From Kluyvera georgiana ATCC 51603 (GTDB lineage Bacteria > Pseudomonadota > Gammaproteobacteria > Enterobacterales > Enterobacteriaceae), in contig NZ_LXEU01000015.1 in assembly GCF_001654985.1 (NCBI RefSeq), positions 1 through 64,000 of the forward strand: a DNA stretch of 64,000 nt, written 5' to 3'. The notes under the pieces are model-generated. The model ran no database searches. It was not told the DNA's origin and saw nothing but the letters and a program-made list of their open reading frames with translations. Numbering within the stretch: position 1 is the first letter of the stretch; each line of letters starts with the position of its first letter. A program made the translations under genes and the position numbers. Shown here piece by piece: positions 61,439-64,000 of this stretch.

Positions 61439-62111
61439 CGCGAACCTCAAGCACGTAGCCGACGCCACGCACGGTATGAATCAGCCTGGGCGTAAAGTCG
61501 TTATCAATTCTGGCGCGCAGGCGTTTGACGGCGACGTCGATCACGTTGGTATCGCTGTCGAAATTCATATCCCACACCTGCGAAGCGATCAGCGAGCGCG
61601 GCAGCACTTCTCCCGGGTGGCGCAGGAAAAATTCCAGCAGGGTAAATTCCTTACTGGTCAAAGTGATGCGCGTGTTGCCGCAGGTGACTTTACGCGAAAC
61701 CAGATCGAGCGTGAGATCGGCCATCTGAAACTGGCTCTCGACGATCGTTGCCGCGCCACGACGCAGCAGGGTACGCACGCGCGCCAGCAGCTCAGCGAAA
61801 GCGAACGGTTTCACCAGATAATCGTCGGCGCCCAGCTCCAGCCCTTTCACCCGGTGCTCAATGGTGCCCAGCGCGGTCAGCAGCAGGATCGGCATACCTT
61901 TGCCAGCGGAGCGCAGCATGCGCACGATGTCCCAGCCGTTGACGTCCGGCAGCATGATATCCAGCACCAGCAGATCGTAATCGCCGGTCATCGCCAGGTG
62001 ATAACCGTTGAGGCCGTTGTCGGCGCGATCCACCACAAATCCCGCTTCCGTCAGCCCCTTACACAGGTACTCCCCGGTTTTGACCTCGTCTTCCACCACC
62101 AGAATTTTCAC
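61428..62111 (-). CDS. CusR-like OmpR-family response regulator
   Basis: A 227-residue regulator, the same length as E. coli CusR and very similar along the chain. The receiver has acidic pocket EDE, phosphoacceptor Asp in [15 protein letters not shown], Thr in LLTALG and Lys in YLVKPF. The winged helix ends in [16 protein letters not shown]...[10 protein letters not shown]. The start is GTG 62111 after GGAGG; an ATG at 62144 would add a non-conserved extension. It should bind the AAATGACAA-type palindrome found at 63897. Confidence 0.93.
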   Translation of the reverse strand: MKILVVEDEVKTGEYLCKGLTEAGFVVDRADNGLNGYHLAMTGDYDLLVLDIMLPDVNGWDIVRMLRSAGKGMPILLLTALGTIEHRVKGLELGADDYLVKPFAFAELLARVRTLLRRGAATIVESQFQMADLTLDLVSRKVTCGNTRITLTSKEFTLLEFFLRHPGEVLPRSLIASQVWDMNFDSDTNVIDVAVKRLRARIDNDFTPRLIHTVRGVGYVLEVRDEG

Positions 62112-62201
62112 GCGCCCTCCGTCGCCGCTGTGTGATGGGGCCATTCTAATGAGGAGTGGGGGATGACGGAAGAACCACGAGCGAAATACGCCTTGTCGGG
62201 G

Positions 62202-63488
62202 TTACTCCGCCCACGCGTTTTGCCGCTTCAGCTCCGCGTTAACCTTGCCGTTGATCTCTTTGAGCATCGCTGGAATATCACCATCGCAGCTGGCGTAAAT
62301 TTTGTTAAAGCCATCGGCGGTAATTTGCCGTACCGGGATCCAGTTGGGGATCTGCGGCATGTAACGACCGTTCTTCGCGTAAGTGTCGGCGAACACTTCC
62401 CAACGTGGATCGTCATGATAATCTTTGATATTCAGCGTTTTGTTTACCGGCAGGCGGACGATCGGCATTGAGGTGCTGTCGGTTGCCATACCGATCTTCT
62501 GGCCTTCCGGCGAGATCAGAAACTCAAGGAATTTCTTCGCCGCCGCTTTGCGCTGGCTGGTTTTCATCAGGAACGCGGTGGTCCCTTCCGCCATGGAGAT
62601 CGCGCCGCCAGGGCCTGCCGGTGGCGGTACCACGGTGTAGGTTTCTTTACCCGGATCTTTATCAAACAGCGCAATATGGTACGGCCCGGAGGAATACATG
62701 CCGGTTTGTCCGGAACGGAACGCGGTGTTGGCATCGGCGGTAGTGTGGTTGATTGCGCCCGGCTGCGCCAGCCCCTCGCACACCATGCCGCGCATAAATT
62801 CCATGGCGGTGACCATCTCTTTGCTGTCGAGCGCGGCTTTAAATTTCCCCGGTTGGGTGGCGACTAAATAGTTCGCGCCCGACTGCCAGAGATACGAGGA
62901 AGAGAATGAGCTGGCATAGCCGCGGGTGGTGGCCAGCGGCATGGTGAAACCGTAGGTATCGTTTTTACCGTTGCCGTCCGGGTCGTCGTGAGTAAAAGCC
63001 TGAGCCACTTTTTTCAGCTCATCCCAGTTGCTGGGCGCTTTCAGGTTAAGCTTGTTGAGCCAGTCCTGGCGAATAAACAGCGCGTAGGTGTGCGCTGAAG
63101 TGGGAACGCCGTAGTATTTACCGTCCGGCTGCTGAGCCGATTTCCAGGCCGCGTCGTAAATATCGCCGCCGCCTTTCAGCTCGCTCGGTTTAATTTCATC
63201 GACAATCCCCAGTTGCACCATCTGACCCACGATAATCGCGTCGTTGAAGACCACGTCCGGCAGCGCGTTGCCGGTTGCCGCGCGCGCCAGACGCTGGTCA
63301 AAGTCGGTCACGGCGTTGAAGTACTTGATGGAAATCCCGGTCTCTTTCTGGAACTGGTCGGCGAGCTTTTGATAAATCACTTTTGAATCATTGCTGGCAC
63401 GTATCCAGACGTCGAGCTGTTCGCTGAAGGCATTTTGTGAAAGGGCACATAACAAGGCTAAACCAAGCGCTTTTGTTCTGAATTTCAT
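62202..63488 (-). CDS. Family 1 ABC-type extracellular solute-binding protein
   Basis: A 428-residue periplasmic binding protein with signal peptide (MKFRTKALGLALLCALSQNAFS) and the family 1 sugar-binding pattern: VWIRASNDSKVIYQKLADQF, ALPDVVFNDA, VPTSAHTYALFIRQDWLNK, and EGTTAFLMKTSQRKAAAKKFLEFL. Family members usually bind oligosaccharides, polyols or glycerol-phosphodiesters. No permease or ATPase gene follows; the CusR-like gene begins 90 bp downstream on the same strand. Permease genes could lie beyond the right edge. Confidence 0.88.
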   Translation of the reverse strand: MKFRTKALGLALLCALSQNAFSEQLDVWIRASNDSKVIYQKLADQFQKETGISIKYFNAVTDFDQRLARAATGNALPDVVFNDAIIVGQMVQLGIVDEIKPSELKGGGDIYDAAWKSAQQPDGKYYGVPTSAHTYALFIRQDWLNKLNLKAPSNWDELKKVAQAFTHDDPDGNGKNDTYGFTMPLATTRGYASSFSSSYLWQSGANYLVATQPGKFKAALDSKEMVTAMEFMRGMVCEGLAQPGAINHTTADANTAFRSGQTGMYSSGPYHIALFDKDPGKETYTVVPPPAGPGGAISMAEGTTAFLMKTSQRKAAAKKFLEFLISPEGQKIGMATDSTSMPIVRLPVNKTLNIKDYHDDPRWEVFADTYAKNGRYMPQIPNWIPVRQITADGFNKIYASCDGDIPAMLKEINGKVNAELKRQNAWAE

Positions 63489-63896
63489 AGAGAGACTCCG
63501 GTTTTGCGATAGGTATTATTTTCATCCCTGAACAGAGGTAAGGATTGGTGAAAAGGAAAACGAAACGATGATAGGAGTGCTATTTGTATGAAACAACGTT
63601 CTATTATGGTTAACCGGTCAATATCGCGTCGTTATGCGGGCCATCTCACAGGGAAAATAAACGTAAATATTAGCGGTAAAATATAACCCGGTGAAAATGT
63701 TGATATTGCTGTTTTTCGGCAAGTAGCGCTGACCCTTAATCCGGCCATTAATTTGTGAGCGTTCTGGCATATTATGGATTAAATGTGATCGCGGTTAATT
63801 TCTCACCGCCGATATTCTCTTTTTTAAAGTTCGTAAAAACCGATTCATCTTTTCCGCGCGGAATTTCGCCGGGCGGATCACGTTATCCCCTGCCTT
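63489..63896. other. Intergenic region upstream of the solute-binding protein gene
   Basis: About 400 bp without a credible gene on either strand, AT-rich in 63640-63840. It must carry the promoter of the solute-binding protein gene. A GGAGTCTCTC stretch just before its start serves as ribosome-binding region. I see no tRNA, repeat or strong terminator. Confidence 0.5.
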
Positions 63897-63917
63897 AAAT
63901 GACAACTTTGTCATTAT
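63897..63917. promoter_or_regulatory. CusR/HprR-type operator
   Basis: AAATGACAA-CT-TTGTCATTAT is a near-perfect palindrome matching the CusR box consensus (AAAATGACAANNTTGTCATTTT). It lies about 80 bp before the ATG at the right edge and about 410 bp from the solute-binding protein gene. The CusR-like regulator encoded at 61428-62111 is the obvious binder. Confidence 0.8.
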
Positions 63918-63997
63918 CCTGTCAGGTTACCAACAGAGTCACTCCCGTAAGGTAGTCACCAGGCCAGCCCCTCTGATTCGGCCAAACAGGACGTGAC

Positions 63998-64000
63998 ATG
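63998..64000 (+). CDS. Possible start codon of a gene beyond the right edge
   Basis: The window ends in AACAGGACGTGACATG: an AGGA ribosome-binding sequence 8 bp before an ATG that occupies the last three bases. With the CusR-type operator about 80 bp upstream, a plus-strand gene controlled by the CusR-like regulator probably starts here. Nothing of its product is visible. Confidence 0.35.

Overview
The window is chromosomal DNA from a member of the Enterobacteriaceae. The core gene order (sfsB-ispB / rplU-rpmA-yhbE-obgE / dacB / greA / yhbY / rlmE-ftsH-folP-glmM / secG-tRNA-Leu / argG / metY-rimP-nusA-infB-rbfA-truB-rpsO-pnp-nlpI-yrbN-deaD / mtr / yhbW / ubiVU / ubiT-yhbS / yhbQ / yhbP) and the protein sequences match the Escherichia coli order very closely as I recall it. 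Several accessory blocks absent from E. coli K-12 suggest an Enterobacter/Citrobacter/Klebsiella/Kluyvera-like genus; I cannot fix the genus from the sequence alone.

Layout. (1) 1-7337: an accessory type I secretion locus. A large RTX protein on the minus strand runs off the left edge (at least 946 residues, start at 2839) and is preceded in the same transcription unit by a small exported protein. Divergent from them are an HlyB-like ABC exporter and an HlyD-like adaptor. (2) 7356-11902: sfsB and ispB on the minus strand, then the rplU-rpmA-yhbE-obgE operon. (3) 12060-16717: two translationally coupled paralogues of the phosphoglycerol transferase OpgB, an insertion between obgE and dacB. (4) 16750-24421: dacB, greA with its attenuator leader, yhbY, rlmE, ftsH, folP, glmM. 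(5) 24774-36993: a 12-gene type IVb pilus operon of the CofA/LngA (CFA/III, longus) type, inserted between glmM and secG. It holds the major pilin, a large minor pilin, TcpQ-like and PilN secretin proteins, bitopic and PilP-like assembly proteins, one assembly ATPase, the platform protein, a CofJ-position secreted protein, a prepilin peptidase and an M23 endopeptidase. (6) 37208-40659: secG, tRNA-Leu(GAG), an AhpD-like/AraC divergent pair, argG with ARG boxes. (7) 40995-53511: the metY-nusA-infB-rpsO-pnp-nlpI-deaD translation and RNA-decay super-operon. (8) 53657-60005: mtr and the yhb/ubi genes. (9) 60002-64000: a CusRS-like two-component system, an orphan sugar-type solute-binding protein, and a near-perfect CusR-type operator about 80 bp before an ATG at the right edge.

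The core parts serve translation, RNA decay and cell-envelope maintenance. The accessory parts all concern the cell surface or export. The least-described candidate system is the RTX locus. The N-terminal region of the RTX protein has a His...Asn-Cys arrangement suggesting a circularly permuted papain-like hydrolase, and it sits next to a small exported protein that could be its immunity partner and to a dedicated HlyBD-type exporter. This reading is an inference and needs structural or profile searches.
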